Source: Clostridium sp.
GTDB lineage: Bacteria; Bacillota_I; Bacilli_A; Acholeplasmatales; Anaeroplasmataceae
Reading direction: 5' to 3'
Length of the DNA: 64,000 nucleotides
Assembly (NCBI GenBank): GCA_022010015.1
Contig: CP091735.1
Location: forward strand, 744,001-808,000
Shown here: positions 32,693 to 43,345 of the stretch, piece after piece
Numbering within the stretch: position 1 is the first letter of the stretch
Layout: every line of letters begins with the position of its first letter
Notes under the pieces: model-generated
The model's database searches: none
Told to the model about the DNA's origin: nothing
Seen by the model: only the letters and a program-made list of their open reading frames with translations
Position numbers and translations under genes: made by a program

Positions 32693-34284
32693 ATGGGATT
32701 ATTAGATGATTTAAAAAAACAAGAAGTTTTGATTGATGACGCTAAAAACGGTATTCGTGAAGTATATTTTATGAATGAATTGCCATGGGTCATCGGATAT
32801 AGTGGCGGAAAAGATTCAACATGTACAACACAAATTATTATAGATACATTAATCGAAATGAAAGGCGAAGGAAAAAGAATTAAATAAGAAAAATTTATAT
32901 TATTTCGTCTGATACAATGGTGGAAACTCCTATGATAGTTGATACTATTCATAAAACGATTGAATCTATTAATGTTTTAGCAAGAAAAATATGATCTACC
33001 AATAGAGGCTTATGTTATTAGGCCTAAATTTAATAATTCATTTTGGGCCAATTTAATTGGTAGAGGTTATCCTTGTCCTAATCAAACATTTAGATGGTGT
33101 ACTGATAGAATGAAAATTAATCCTGCTAACGACTTTATTACCAGTATTGTAGATGAATATGGTGAAGTAATTATGATTTTAGGTGTTAGGGATGGAGAAA
33201 GTAATTCTCGTGATAGAGTGTTAGAAAATCACACCATTGAAGGAAGAAAATTAATGCGTCATACAACTATGGCTAATGCATATGTCTTTGCTCCCATTAG
33301 GAGTTTTACTATAGATGATGTTTGGAATTACTTGTTAAATAATGTTTCTCCTTGGGGTGGAAATAATCAGGAATTGTTTGATTTATATAAAGAGTCTGCT
33401 GAGGATTGTCCATTAATAATAGACAAAGAAACAAAACAACATGCAACTTGTGGTAATAGTAGATTTGGCTGTTGGGTTTGTACAGTTGTTTCGAAAGATA
33501 AGTCTTTAACATCCTTTATTAATAAAGGTGAAAAATGGTTAATACCTTTATTAGAGTATAGAAATTGGCTTTACGAGATAAGGGATAATGAATCAATGAG
33601 AATGAGAAGAAGACAAGATGGAAGTATTTATTTTTCACGTGTTTCTAAAAATGAAGATGGATCATTGTTAATTCCTGCAAAAGGTGATAGAAAAAAGTTA
33701 ATAATTAAAAAAATAAATGATAGATGGCTTGATAATGAAGATGTTGAATGGCATATTTTTTTAGTGGACCTTCTTGTGAAGAAGATGCGAAAAACATATA
33801 TATCAATAAATAATATTAATTTAAGTGACGGTTTCTAACCCTCATATTATTATTGAAAAAAATAAATGGTGAATATGGTCAGCTTGGGCCTGGACCTTTT
33901 ACGCAAAAAAAGCGAGAGAAGAAATGCTTAGACGACTTTTTAATTCTTCAAAATGTTATTGGTAATAGATATACTCTTATACGTGATGAAGAATTATTGG
34001 AGATTAGAAAATTGTGGTTTAAATATGGTGTTTGGGAAGATTCCGTTTCAAAAAAATATTTTGAAGTAAATAATAAGGAAATATATTTGATTTCAGATGA
34101 TATAAGATTGTTTGATAATTCTGATTTTTGATTTACTTGAAAAAGATATGCAAAGATGAAAATGTAAACCTTGGACTAATGCAAGATATATTTAATCTTG
34201 AAAAATACATGGGTTACAATAATAGAGCTGAAATCGGAAAAAAAATTTAAAGAAATTGTTAAGTCAAGAATTTATACATATTGA
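32693..34284 (+). CDS. dndC: DndC, PAPS-reductase-like sulfur transferase (frameshifted)
   Basis: About 525 residues. The PP-loop pyrophosphatase motif VIGYSGGKDSTCTTQ lies near 32790. CPNQTFRWCTDRMKINP (near 33070) and CGNSRFGCWVC (near 33452) carry the four Cys expected to bind the iron-sulfur cluster. ILGVRDGESNSRDRV lies between. The C-terminal part continues through breaks near 33760, 33855 and 33910 (GEYGQLGPGPFTQKKRE) to YNNRAEIGKKFKEIV before TGA at 34282. DndC activates the DNA backbone for sulfur insertion. Confidence 0.93.
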
Positions 34285-34301
34285 AGGGGCAGGTGATATA
34301 A

Positions 34302-36242
34302 ATGAAAATTAATTATATGATTCTTAATAATATAGGACCTTATGTAGGTAATCATAAATTCGATTTAGAAACAAATGCCCAAAAAAATGTTATTTTTAAT
34401 TGGTGGTAAAAAAATGGAGCAGGAAAGACATCTTTTTTTAAGGGGAATAAAATTTGGTTTATTTGGCAGTTTTGCACTCGGCTTAAAGAATAATACAGAT
34501 ACCTATATTAAAAGAAATAAAAAAAGTTTAATAAATAATAAAAAGCAAGTCTAATTACTATATAGAAATATCTTTTTGATTATATTGAAAACTTTGAAAT
34601 AAAAAAACTATATTATAAGACGTAGTTGGCATTGGCTTAATGGTGAATTAGTTGAGAGAGTAAGAATTATGGCTGATGAAGTATTACTTGATGATTATGA
34701 AACAAAAGAAATTTCGGATAAAATTAGATCAATGACTTCACCACAATTAATTAATTCTTTTTATTTTTTTGATGGCGAAAAAAAATAAGTAATATTATTG
34801 AAAATGGAGAAATTTCGTCATATTTAGAAGAAACTTTTTAAATCAATTTTTTTAGTATCGATTTAATATCTCAAACAAAAAAAGATTTGGAAAATTATTT
34901 AGAAAAAGAGAGCAGAGGAGAATAATTCAAAAGAACAAATTGAAAGTATTAATCTGATTACAAAAAAATTAATTCCTTAAAAAAAATCAAGTTAAAACAG
35001 CTGAAGTAGAATTGACTACGATGAAAAAGTACTTTATCTAATCTTATCTCAATAAAAAAATCAAACACTGATAATTTTTATAAATTAGGTGGTTTATCAA
35101 AGGCTCAACAAGAACTGTTTATTAAAAAGCTTGATAAAATAAATAAAGAAAAAGAAGAAATGAGTATAAAGCTTAGAGAGTATATGGAAACAGATTTTCC
35201 ATTATTCATTTGTAAAGATTTACTTATGGAAGTAGTAATGCAATGTAAATTAGAACGCCAAGCTAAGTATCCTGAACTTTTTAAATGAAATTGGTATTTT
35301 TTTGAATCGTGATTTAAAAAGAATTAAAAGATGCTCTTTTAGAAAAAATTGATATATGTAACATGATTCATGAACTTGAAACACCACAAGTTGATTATAT
35401 ACATGAAAGAATGGATGATTGTTTACTAAAAAAACTGCAGTTGTTCAGCCTTATTTGAATAATAAAGCATTAAAAAAACTGATGAGTACAAGCAAATTAA
35501 GAAAAAAATCTTATTAATAATGATAATATTGATACTATTAATGAATTGATTGAAGAAAATAAAAAAATTGATATTACTATTCATGATATTGAAAATAGCA
35601 TTGAAAAATCAAAAATATGATTATTGAGAATCTTAATGAAGAATTACGAGTAGCATATTCTGTGTTTGAAAAAAATAATGATGAGATTAAAAAAAGCACA
35701 TTATATGATGCTAGTTTTGCAATTGGAAAGACAGCACATAATGTTTGTGATATTTTTGCTAAGGCAATTATGAAAAAAATAAATTGAAGAAAAATTTCTA
35801 AAACTGCACTTGAAATTTTTTTAAAGATACAATCCGTAAAACAGATTTTTATTACAGAGTTGACAATAAATACTCAATTTGAATTATCATTGAAAAAAAT
35901 ACACGTGGTATTCGTATTGATCCAAAGACATTGTCTGCTGGAGAAATGCAAATATTAGTTAGTTCGTTAATTTGGGCTATGTTTCGAGTATCCGGCCGTA
36001 GAGAAATGTTTATTTTTGATACGCCATTAGCAAGATTGGATAATGATAATAGATATAATTTTATTAAAAAAAATATTTCGACAATAAGTTCTCAAGTAGT
36101 CATTTTATCTACTGATTCTGAATTTGTTGGAGAAAATTTAAAAGCAATTGAAAATAATATTAATAAAAAATATTTGTTAGAGTACAATGTTGATAATAAT
36201 GCAACATCTGTTAGTGAAGATTATTTCGGAGGTGAAATGTAA
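34302..36242 (+). CDS. dndD: DndD, SMC-like ATPase (frameshifted)
   Basis: About 640 residues. Starts MKINYMILNNIGPYVGNHKF; Walker A LIGGKNGAGKTSFFKG near 34395, NSFYFFDGEKISN near 34755, a long coiled coil (34880-35700), signature KTLSAGEMQILVSSL near 35925 and Walker B MFIFDTPLARLDNDN near 36006. DndD is thought to nick or alter DNA structure so that DndC can insert sulfur. About fifteen homopolymer breaks, the densest in this locus. The stop overlaps the dndE start (TAATG). Confidence 0.92.
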
Positions 36243-36642
36243 TGAATTTGAGATTAAAAACTAATATTGATATTGAATCAATATTAACAGAACTACAATC
36301 ATCCTTACAATTATCATCTAAAGCGTCAGTTATGCGTATTGCAATTGCATTGTCATTACAAATTGAAGGTGATCCTAGAATCATAAATGGTACAATTTAT
36401 CATTATGATTTAAAACAGCAAAAATGGAGCAGATTATAATAGGTTTACAATTTTTCGGAACTGATGATGTATTATATAAAGCTATGATGCAACAGCATCT
36501 TCATCAACATATTGAAGATGATATATTTTTTTCCCGAATTAACTAATGCTCATTTGACAAGAGGAATAAAAAGAACTTAATGCCGAAGTGAAATTAGCTT
36601 TAAATAAAGAAAAAAATTTTTTTAAGAAAATTTCTATTATAG
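36242..36642 (+). CDS. dndE: DndE (frameshifted)
   Basis: About 128 residues. Starts NLRLKTNIDIESILTELQSS, then QLSSKASVMRIAIALSLQIE, the helical DndE signature. Removing one A near 36421 gives QQNGADYNRFTIFGTDDVLY, then QQHLHQHIEDDIFFPELTNA. DndE is a small DNA-binding subunit working with DndC and DndD. The exact end is uncertain because of A/T runs at 36610-36623. Confidence 0.85.
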
Positions 36643-36654
36643 GTGGTGAATTTT

Positions 36655-37781
36655 ATGGCAACTTTATATTTAGATAATGCAGCTACTACAAGAATATGTA
36701 AGGAAGTTCTTGATGAAATGATTGGCTCATTAAATGATTTTTGGAAATACTGAAGCAAAATATTATTCTTTTTGCTGAAAATGCAAAGTCTAATGTTAAT
36801 TTGGCACGAACTAGAATTGCTAATGCATTAGGATGTAATCCTGATGAAGTTATTTTTTTACTAGTGGTGCTACTGAGGCTAATAATTTATTTATTAAAGG
36901 TTTAGCGTTATCTAATCCTAGTAAAAAAAGAATAATTATACGCTCTATCTAGCATTCTTCTATTAGAGAAACTTGCTATTATTTAAAAGAATATGGATAT
37001 GAAATAATTGAAATACCTGTTGATAAAACTGGAACAATTAACCTTAAATTTCTTGAAGATTCAATTAATAATAATACATTGTTTGTTTCTATTATTTTTA
37101 GTAAACAACGAAGTTGGTACAATACAAGATTTAAAAAAAATTGATGAAATTTGCACTCGAAAAAATGTAATTTTACATACAGATGCTACTCAAGCTATTG
37201 GTAAGGTTAAAATGAATATAGACAAATATAAGTCATTAAAACTGTTAACTTATACTGCACATAAAATATACGGACCAAAAAGGAATTGGTGCCTTGATTG
37301 TTCGTAAAAATGATGGAATTAAATTGAAATTAACACCACTTTTTCATGGCGGTGAACAAGAAGAAGGATATCGTGCAGGAACATTATCAAATGAATTGAT
37401 TGTAGGTTTTTGGTAAAGCTACTGAACTTGCAACTAAAGATATTGATTTAGATAATAAAAAAATTATATGAATTAGAAGTATCTTTTAATTGAAAAAGAT
37501 AAAATCAAAAATTTGGTGATTTAATTAGAATAAATAATGATTTCCCTAATAGAATTCCAGGTCTAATCAATTTGCAATTTAAAGGACAAAATAATATGAT
37601 TTTACTAAAAAAAATGTCATCTTTAGTTGCAGCCTCAACAGGCAGTGCATGTAGTGTAAATAAACCTTCGCATGTATTAAAGGCTATGGGTTTTAGTGAT
37701 GATGAAATTAGTTCATCGTTGAGATTTTCATTGTCAAAATATCAAACAGAAGAAGATTTGATGATTTTAAATGATTTGTAA
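36655..37781 (+). CDS. dndA: DndA/IscS cysteine desulfurase (frameshifted, one nonsense codon)
   Basis: About 375 residues. Starts MATLYLDNAATTRICKEVLD; PLP site residues in TDATQAIGKVK and TAHKIYGPKG (Lys, near 37255); catalytic Cys in AASTGSACSVNKPSHVL near 37630. It supplies sulfur from cysteine to DndC. An in-frame TAG at 36950 replaces the conserved Glu before His (SIEHSS); it is outside any homopolymer. Other breaks lie near 36740, 36860, 37100, 37280, 37410 and 37460. Being at the end of dndB-C-D-E-A it is assigned dndA, not a housekeeping iscS. Confidence 0.9.
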
Positions 37782-37929
37782 TAGCTCTCTATAATTATAA
37801 AAAAATTTTATTTTTGTGCTATCATTAAATATTTAAAAATTAGGATTATTAATAAAAAAAGGTACAGCTTTGAGCTATATGTTAATGTCAATAATAAAAT
37901 AATCAAAAGGCTCGAATAATTTTCATCAG

Positions 37930-38232
37930 TTACGATTGTTTGTCATCATCAATTATGTCTTTAGTTCTATAGGACCTACACACAATATTAATGACATTTG
38001 AGTGATGTAATAATCTATCTAGAATGGCATTAGCTATAACTGGATCACCAAATATTTCACCCCATCTAGATAATGATTTATTTGTTGTTACTATTGTTGA
38101 ATTCTTTTCGTACCTTTTAGCTATTAGTTGAAATAATAAATTTGAAGACTCAATATCAAGTGGTAGGAATCCAACTTCATCAATAATTAATAGCTTATAT
38201 TTGGCAAAAAAATTTTTAGTCTTTGTTCGAGT
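37930..38232 (-). pseudogene. IS21-family IstB helper ATPase fragment
   Basis: On the reverse strand, about 100 C-terminal residues: KYKLLIIDEVGFLPLDIESS (Walker B region), LLFQLIAKRYEKNSTIVTNK, GDPVIANAILDRLLHHSNVI and a C-terminus ending DDDKQS. Walker A and istA are missing. The break point at 38232 joins a MutH-like fragment. Confidence 0.85.
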
Positions 38233-38235
38233 CTA

Positions 38236-38554
38236 TTTTTCTAAATGGACTCTTTTTTTAGTTGAAGTATTAAATCACTACAGCTTATAAAATATGTTGA
38301 AGTTCTAAGTATGGCAAAAAAAATTGAAGTTATAAATAGTGGAACATTGTTAAAGAAATAAAAGATGGTAAACGACTTACAAATTTTCCAAGTATGAGTG
38401 AAAGTGAAGTATGTCATGTAAGGCCGCATGGTCAAAATGCTTCTGACACATATCCTTTGCTTATTAAAGATAAAATTACGGGATTAAGTGAATATACCAA
38501 ACATTGTTTTTTTGGCTAAATAATAGTTTTATAAAGAAAGTAATTACAGATTAA
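38236..38554 (+). pseudogene. MutH/Sau3AI-like restriction endonuclease, C-terminal fragment
   Basis: Across several breaks the sequence reads RLTNFPSMSESEVCHVRPHG, QNASDTYPLLIKDKITG and TKHCFWLNNSFIKKVI. The HVRPH and KxCFWLN motifs are typical of the C-terminal half of Sau3AI/MutH-type enzymes. The catalytic N-terminal part (D-x-n-E-x-K) is not present before the IS21 remnant, so it is probably inactive. Confidence 0.65.
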
Positions 38555-38624
38555 AAAAATAATAATAGGTGAATAAAATTATACGTAAAAAAACATAGTG
38601 TCAGGTGCTGAAATCAATAAATAT

Positions 38625-38663
38625 AAGTAAGCTTACTATATTATTGAGCTTACTTCTTTTTTT
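38625..38663 (+). terminator. Terminator after the restriction fragment
   Basis: A perfect 9-bp stem (38625-38633 with 38647-38655) followed by CTTTTTTT. Confidence 0.8.
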
Positions 38664-38882
38664 CGTTTATAATAAAAAAAGGTAGCAAATAATTTAGAAA
38701 AATAAGGAAAAATAATTCGTATTATATATATGAACAATTAATTATGAAGAAGAACCAGAAGGGGATAAATAAGAATGTATAATAATACTTTATTCTACTA
38801 TATATAGGAAATTAAGCTTAAACGTATTAAAGTGTATTTTTATATGCAATAACATTTGAAAATGGTAAAGAAGGAAATAATT

Positions 38883-40046
38883 ATGGTAAGTAATAATCGT
38901 GTAAAAACTAGTTTTTAGGAAATGGTTTTTGACTTATTTTTGTGAATTAAAGACAAGATATATTTATTTTTTTCGTTTTGAAAAATAAATATGATAAAAA
39001 TTAAAAAAATTGGGCTAATTCTTTTGCTAATATAGTTGAAAAATTTATATGAATATGTTAGAGGGAAATCTGTCAATTGGAAGGATTTATGGCTTTCATT
39101 CGAAGATGAATTTGAAATTAATATTTGGGATATGTATTTTGCATTAGAAATAGGAGAAGAAGATTATGGATGGTGTGATATTGAAACTGAAATGTTAAAA
39201 TCATTCAAAAGCACTAATCAACTCTTCAATTGGAATAATGTTTTTAGAATTTTATATGAAAGAAACCCAATTATGATTTTTGCAATAAATTTAAAGCTAA
39301 TGGCAGCATATATAATTCATAAAAAAAACTTTTTATATCAACAAAGTATGATTTTTTTATGCTTTTTTTATTACAGGAACTTAATAAATTTGAAAAAGAA
39401 TTTTTGGATTATATGTTGAAAATGAATATGAAAAAGAAATATAAAGAAAAAGTTATACCAAATATTAAAAAAATATTTGATTGTTTTGAAAATGATGAAT
39501 TAGGTAAAATTGTATCAATCGAAACTTTTTAATTATACTGATAATGTTATAAAGAATGAAGAAGAAAGGGTACCAATTTTTAGAAAAAATTAATCATATA
39601 AATGGTGATTACAACAATCCCATATTTGGTATTGATTCAAGTAAAATTGATGTTGCATCGCCTACTGTTTTTTTTACAAAAGTTGCACGTGGAATGTATA
39701 ACTTAACTCAAAAGAAGAATGATTTTTTTCAGTATTCGGTTCTGATTTTGATACGTTAATTATATTTGGACATTTGTTAAATGAACATGATTATAGTTAT
39801 TTTTTTTCCAATTTTTTTGATTATTTAGATATGACTAATTTTACTAAAAACAACAACTTTAATTTTTTTCATATTATATATATGATGAAGAAAAAAAGAA
39901 ATTCAATTTTTGTTAGATCAAACTTCAAGAGTAATTCGTATTATTGATGCATATGAAATTTATGCTGGTGTTAAAAAAACACATAGATTAATTGACACAC
40001 TTACAGCACAAGGAAGAATAATTTTTTTAAAGAAATACATAAATAA
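38883..40046 (+). CDS. AbiH-family abortive infection protein (frameshifted)
   Basis: About 375 residues. With breaks at 38915, 38955 and 38975 repaired, the start gives FLGNGFDLFLELKTRYIYFF, the AbiH N-terminus. Then SVNWKDLWLSFEDEFEINIW, FNYTDNVIKNEEER, HINGDYNNPIFGIDSSK (the HGD motif, near 39590) and LIIFGHLLNEHDYSYFFS (near 39765), ending FKEIHK. AbiH aborts phage infection in Lactococcus; its biochemistry is unclear. It lies beyond the dnd locus in the same defence island. Confidence 0.85.
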
Positions 40047-40094
40047 GTGAATTTATTAATACTACTAATGATTAATTGAATGTTAAGAACTGCT

Positions 40095-40390
40095 ATAAAT
40101 CTAAGTTTGCTATGGCAATAGCAAAAAAATAATATATGTTAATTTTATTGGTTCTTGAATTGTAAAGCATAAAAATGAAAGCTTAATTGGATTGTTTTTA
40201 TATAAAAAGCATTAATTATACAATTTGATGGGCAATTAATTTTTGTGCGCTTGACTATAATGAAAGTTCTCTTACTGGTGATAATTACTTAGGTGAAAGA
40301 GTTAAAATATTTAAGGAGATTAAGTTATTAGAATTCATTTTTTTACTATTGGTTTATTATATTAAATAAAGGTGTGGTCAACTTTTTTAT
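40095..40390 (+). pseudogene. Decayed copy of the DUF3427-helicase core
   Basis: This stretch aligns base by base with about 24200-24490 of the helicase gene: ATGTTAATTTTATTG, AAGCATAAAAA, and SLTGDNYLGERVKIFKEIK beside SLTGGNNLGERVKAFKDLQ. All frames carry stops and several positions are substituted, so it is a real relic, not an assembly error. No other part of the helicase is present. Confidence 0.8.
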
Positions 40391-40508
40391 ATGATAACAA
40401 AGCAATGAAGTTAAGTTTACAATGATATTCTTAATGAATTTCAACAAAATTTCAACAAAAAGTGTTTATATATAAAATAATTGTGATATAATAATATTTG
40501 AGGAAGGA

Positions 40509-40849
40509 ATGGAATTGTTAAATTATGGTTTTACAACATATCAGATTTATTTGACGTTATGGCTGATATATTAGTTGATACTATATCAAATGAAGCTAAT
40601 ATAATGCTAAATATTAAAATTGATTGTAGATTTAATGAGTCAAATCATTATTTTAAAATGTTATATCCCTATTTAAATAATTCGACTTTTAATGCAGATG
40701 AAATTAACAAAATAATTGATGACATATTAATGCAAGATATATATACTAGATTGTTGTTTATACAAGCCATTGATTTAATAAACCCTTTTGAGATGGTTTA
40801 TAATAGTTATATGAGAAATACTTTGGATGAATCAAAAAGTATTGAATAG
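40509..40849 (+). CDS. Hypothetical protein of about 112 residues
   Basis: AGGAAGG precedes ATG 40509, but that ATG needs a one-base shift to join the long frame IVKLWFYNISDLFDVMADIL; the first in-frame ATG is 40559. The product (NEANIMLNIKIDCRFNESNH, LYPYLNNSTFNADEINKIID) is acidic and helical. A TATAAT-like box lies near 40486. No family recognised. It precedes the nitrilase-like gene by 170 bases in the same direction. Confidence 0.5.
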
Positions 40850-41019
40850 TAGACACACTGACAAAATTTTTAATTTTTTCCTAAATTTAAAAAAATATTA
40901 TATCCCATAAACATAGCATAAATAATTCGATAGCAAGTATGTTTTCAAATATATGTTATGTATATGTATCCGATAAATATAGCATTCAAAAATCATTATT
41001 TTTTTGATAATTTTTGAAA

Positions 41020-41869
41020 ATGGGAAAAAAATATAAAATAGGTCTTATTCCTCTTGATTCTGAATTGCAAAGGGGATATGACGAGACAATATTAAATGAA
41101 AAGAAGTATTATGTTCCTAAAAAAATGTTTTTAAGGATAATAAAATGATTGATATGGAATATATATATAATGAAATTAGTTACTTGATTGAAGTTGGAGT
41201 AAATATGATTATAATGCCCGAAACTTTAGAACCATTAGATAATGAAAGATTAGTTAATGTAGTAAAAAGTAATGTTATTATTTATGGTCCAGCTTATTAT
41301 GATTTTACTAATGAAGGCGTGTATAGTATTGCTAAGGTACATTCTAGAGAAATTTTACCGAAGGAAGAGTTCGATGTTATGAAAATTTTACCATATGTTA
41401 GTAGGTATGATGAAAATAACAAAACTGCAAAAAAATGGAAAAAAATAAATCCAGGCGATATTTTTACATATATTGCATATAAAAAAATTATGGTAAAATT
41501 TTTGTTAATGATTTGCTCTGATGCTTTTTAACGATTATGCAAAGCAAGTTATAAGCACAATGGATATTGATTTAATTGCAATTTCTTCATGTACGGATTC
41601 GTACTATGCATTTGATACAACATATATGGAAGAAATTAAACAAAAGAATAGAGCTTTGATTCAATGTAATTTATGTTCAAATTGTTTTGTTGCAAAAAGA
41701 AAAAAATAAATCAAGTTAATTATTTAAGTAAGGGTAAAAAAATAATGAAGAAAAAATAACTTGTGATGTACCATGTAAAAGAATGTGCTCAAAACATTTT
41801 GTTTTTGACGTTGATATAAGTGATAAAAATAAGTGTCTAATAGAAGAGGTTAAAAATGAAAAAAATTAA
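41020..41869 (+). CDS. Nitrilase/CN-hydrolase-like protein (frameshifted)
   Basis: About 280 residues: KYKIGLIPLDSELQRGYDET, VGVNMIIMPETLEPLDNE (candidate catalytic Glu), VIIYGPAYYDFTNEGVY, KTAKKWKKINPGDIFTY (Lys) and, after a break near 41495, KIFV...MICSDAFNDYAKQV (Cys), then DIDLIAISSCTDSYYAFDTT. The Glu-Lys-Cys order and spacing fit the nitrilase fold. Nitrilase domains also occur in some defence reverse transcriptases (DRT type 1), but no reverse transcriptase is nearby. It overlaps the next gene by 14 bases. Confidence 0.65.
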
Positions 41870-42496
41870 ATTTGAAAGAAGTTTGATTGATTTAGAAAGA
41901 ATAATTGTTAACTGGTCAAATGATATGGAACGTATTGATTACATTTTGTATGAAATTAAAGATGAATATAGAGAAATAGTTAGAGAATTATATAATGAAG
42001 AAAAAAAAGGATAATATTATTTATTTTGCATCTTTAATAGCTAAATATGATTTAATAAACTCCTTAATTGATATGAGAAAGAAATTAATTAATGACGATA
42101 ATTTAGTAAATGATGTGATTAACAGGAAATATGTTAATAAGATTGTTAATGTCTTACATGATTATCCAGGAATTACTCACAGCAAATTAGCGGAAGTGAT
42201 TAATATTGATAAAACAAAATTGACACATACTATACATAGAATGTATGATCTGGAGATTTTTTTGGAAAAGGTAAAAAAATCCAGGTAAAAAAATCAGTAT
42301 ATTACTATTTAACTAATTTAGGGTATATGATTTACAAAAAAATTCATTCTGAAGCAGAAGAAAACAAAAAAATTATTAACGATTTAATTAATGAAAATTA
42401 TGAAATTCGTATAAAAAAACTGAAGAAATCATAAATGAAATGCAATTTATTTTAGATGAAAAAAATAATTTTTTTCCAAAGATATTAGCAAAATGA
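41856..42496 (+). CDS. Winged-helix protein with coiled coil (frameshifted)
   Basis: About 210 residues. An N-terminal helical half starts MKKIKFERSLIDLERIIVNW. A MarR-like winged helix follows: VNKIVNVLHDYPGITHSKLA, EVINIDKTKLTHTIHRMYDL, and a wing ending SYYYLTNLGYMIYKKIH. A charged coiled coil closes it (EENKKIINDLINENYEIR). Breaks lie near 42265 and 42410. It overlaps both neighbours (ATGA with the SecB-like gene), so it is either the regulator of this cluster or a DNA sensor in it. Confidence 0.65.
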
Positions 42497-42965
42497 CTAA
42501 AAAAAGTTAAGTATGATGAGCATATGTTGTACAATTTTACGTTTGAAAATTATCTAGGAAGCGGTGAAAAGGAACTTATGAGTAATTTAAAATGTGAAAA
42601 AAATATATTTCGAAAAAAATCGTTTATGAAAAAAATCGGCTTTTTCAGATAATAAAAAAAAGTTGATTCAATTATAAAAAAAGTGAATGGTATTCAAGCA
42701 GTGAAGATGAAAAAAATTATTTAAATTAGTGTTAAAACTTACTACCGAATGCAATGAAAAATTTTAAAATTAATATTGATATTGCTGGAGTTTTTTTGAT
42801 TGAAGCCGAAACAAAAGAACAAAAAAACAAATATATATGAACAATGCAGTTACTATATTAATGCCATATCTAAGGAGTGAATTAACATTGATTACTTCTC
42901 AACCAGATATGAAACCTATTGTTATGCCAGTTCTAAATATAAAGCCTACACATGAAAACAAATAG
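42493..42965 (+). CDS. SecB-like chaperone (frameshifted)
   Basis: About 150 residues. Starts MTKKVKYDEHMLYNFTFENY after a break in an A7 run. The C-terminal half is the SecB core: KINIDIAGVFLIEAETKEQK, then NAVTILMPYLRSELTLITSQ and PIVMPVLNIKP (near 42770-42950), where LMPYLRS and LPxxNI are family hallmarks. Gram-positives usually lack export SecB; SecB-like proteins there often serve toxin-antitoxin or defence systems. Translationally coupled (ATGA) to the winged-helix gene. Confidence 0.7.
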
Positions 42966-43345
42966 GCTATTTTTGAATTTTGTAGCATCAATTATTTGCT
43001 CATAATATTAATGAAATATTAGTTATTTAACAATGCATCTACAATGACTGTATATAGTGAAATAGAAGTAATCAATTAGCTCATATAATTTTTCATCAAT
43101 TTAGATGATTATTAAGCAAATATGATTACTTTTTAATTTTGCATATATAAATTTTTTTAAAACTAAAAAAATGATGCATAAAAGGTCGAATCTTGTCATA
43201 CTATTATTGTTTAAATTAAATTATTTAAATGTTATAATTTATTTAGAGATAAATGTAAAAAAATCTATAATAATGTAGAATTATCACTATTATTTATTAA
43301 ATAATAACAAAGATAGTTTATTTAAAAAGTAAGGAGGAGATTCAA
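42966..43345. other. Intergenic region before the KAP NTPase
   Basis: 380 AT-rich bases without a gene. A TATAAT-like box (GTTATAATTT near 43233) could be the promoter of the NTPase gene. I see no strong hairpin. Confidence 0.4.

Noticed and set aside
32656..33512. Reverse-strand open frames over dndC
   Set aside because: They mirror the strongly supported dndC gene and have no homology or start signals.
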